Translations under genes and position numbers: made by a program | From: Priapulus caudatus | Lineage: Eukaryota; Priapulida; Priapulimorpha; Priapulimorphida; Priapulidae | Direction: 5' to 3' | Length of the DNA stretch: 30,729 nucleotides | Assembly: GCF_000485595.1 (NCBI RefSeq) | Contig: NW_014577074.1 | Location: 545,531-576,259, forward strand | Shown: positions 1 through 30,729 of the stretch, one piece after another | Position numbering within the stretch: position 1 is the first letter of the stretch | Layout: every line of letters begins with the position of its first letter | The notes under the pieces: generated by a model | The model's database searches: none | What the model was told of the DNA's origin: nothing | Seen by the model: the letters and a program-made list of their open reading frames with translations, nothing else

Positions 1-590
1 GAATGGCGGAGTGGAATATGGGGAATGGCGGAGGGGAATACGGGGGAATGGCGGAGTGGAATATGGGGAATGGCGGAGTGGAATACGGAGGAATGGCGGA
101 GTGGAATACGGGAGAATGGCAGAGTAGAGGAATACAGAGGAATGGCTAAGTGGAATACGGAGGAATGGCGGAGTGGAATACGGGAGAATGGCAGAGTAGA
201 GGAATACAGAGGAATGGCTAAGTGGAATATGGGGAATGGCGGAGTGGAATACGGGAGAATGGCAGAGTAGAGGAATACAGAGGAATGGCAGAGTGGAATA
301 CGGGGAATGGTGGAGTGGAATACGGGGGAATGGCAGAGTAGAGGAATACAGAAGAATGGCTAAGTGGAATATGGGGAATGGCGGAGTGGAATACGGGAGA
401 ATGGCGGAGTGGAATACGGGGAATGGCAGAGTGGAATACGGGGAATGGCGAAGTGGAATACGGGGGAATGGCGGAGGGGAATACGAGGGAATGGTGGAGT
501 GGAAGAATACAGAGGAATGGCGGAGTGGAATACGGGGGATTGCAGGAGAAGAACACGAATGAATAGAGAAGTGGAACACGGGGAAAACAA
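1..590. repeat. GGAAT-rich minisatellite, continues past the left edge
   Basis: About 25 copies of a 21-23-bp unit, ggaatggcggagtggaatac(g), with cagagtagaggaatacaga variants, organised in a longer alternating pattern. Several overlapping open frames on both strands are repeat translations. Confidence 0.95.
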
Positions 591-1327
591 GAATGAACAA
601 TAAGAAAGAACAAGAAGCAAACAAAGAAAACAACGAAACGCGGTACACAGACAACTCGTAGCGACAAGTAGCAACTACTTGTTATTATTACATTACTGTT
701 ATTCTACAGCAGCGCAAAATAAACACCGAGCGAGTCTCTCATCTACGAATTTTAGGTCTTCACTACAAGTCTTGTTATCACCTGTGCAGCAACCACACAT
801 CAATATTACAGACATCTAATATAAAGATGAGTCAGAGATGCACCCAACCTTTCTGTCACACATTCGCCCACATTTCTGTTTACCTGCCAGTTAATCAGTG
901 ACCAATCTTCACCGTTCTCCAATTGCATTTGGATTTGTACTTTCACTAATATAACCATTCATATTGTTATTAGTATCTTGATTCAGATCCCTGCTATGAT
1001 CGCCAGTTTTCTCCTAATGAGAGGTGCACACTAATATTGTCTCACTATCATCAGCCCACTATCAAGCACTAAACTATGCAGTCATGCCTGCTGACACCAC
1101 AGGTTTTACAGGCAGTCACTCGATTCTTCTTGGATATAGAGAGATTAGCTCTCGCTGGCCCACACACGAACATCACACACGGGAGGGACCATAACAACCG
1201 TTAGTATCACTCCAGAACCCGCGGATTAACCATGGCTTAGCTGCCATGAGTAGAGTGTGGTCTACATAACACGTACATTGCCCATAGATGGTTCTATAGC
1301 CATCTGTGTAAGGCCTTTAGTACTCAC
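591..1327. other. Intron sequence between exon 10 and the left edge
   Basis: Unremarkable sequence. I looked on the minus strand for the next expected exon (the start of the phosphatase-like domain) and found none. Confidence 0.7.

Positions 1328-30729
<29,402 letters not shown>

Overview
This is a metazoan nuclear genomic window. It is an intron-rich stretch of one protein-coding gene on the minus strand, embedded in AT-rich DNA with abundant microsatellites, minisatellites and short inverted-repeat elements. I see no bacterial or viral gene content and no retrotransposon polymerase ORF. Long introns, many (CT)n, (GT)n, (TA)n and (GCAC)n tracts and a CAGGCCCGTAGCCAG-type miniature element are compatible with a marine invertebrate, but the sequence does not fix the phylum.

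The gene is an IA-2 / PTPRN-family receptor-type tyrosine-phosphatase-like protein, the transmembrane protein of neuroendocrine dense-core secretory granules (ida-1 in nematodes, IA-2 and phogrin in vertebrates). Ten exons can be placed from right to left with GT/AG boundaries. Exon 1 (30729 to about 29657) continues past the right edge of the window. It encodes a very acidic, Gly-rich luminal region built from in-frame 30-bp and 39-bp tandem repeats. Exons 2 to 4 are phase 1-1 cassettes of luminal linker. Exons 5 to 8 encode the conserved membrane-proximal ectodomain. Exon 9 (3569-3758) encodes the membrane span. Exon 10 (1328-1464) encodes the juxtamembrane motif DLCRQRMA and a Ser-rich tail. 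Phases agree at every junction except 8/9, where an alternative acceptor is needed. The phosphatase-like domain lies beyond the left edge, and the signal peptide and RESP18-type N-terminus beyond the right edge. Exon 9 shows three apparent one-base shifts in short homopolymers that cancel each other, which looks like residual long-read consensus error.

Layout from left to right: a GGAAT-rich minisatellite (1-590); exon 10; interspersed repeat debris (1528-3335); exon 9; a 4.2-kb minisatellite and (CT)n region containing an 1.85-kb Foldback-like element (5718-7562); the 6.4-kb intron up to exon 8 (10152-10228); a 10.4-kb intron with many palindromes, a 767-bp TTAA-flanked element and large GT/GCAC arrays; exon 7 (20666-20745); a long-TIR element enclosing a telomere-like motif (21010-21323); exon 6 (22046-22129); an hAT-like miniature element (22181-22462); exon 5 (22730-22868); a 3.9-kb intron with (TA)n and (GA)n tracts; then exons 4, 3, 2 and 1.

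The most noteworthy non-genic structures are the Foldback-like element, whose long inverted repeats are themselves tandem arrays, and a family of small hairpins that share TATCAGGAGT-like termini but differ in their inner arms.
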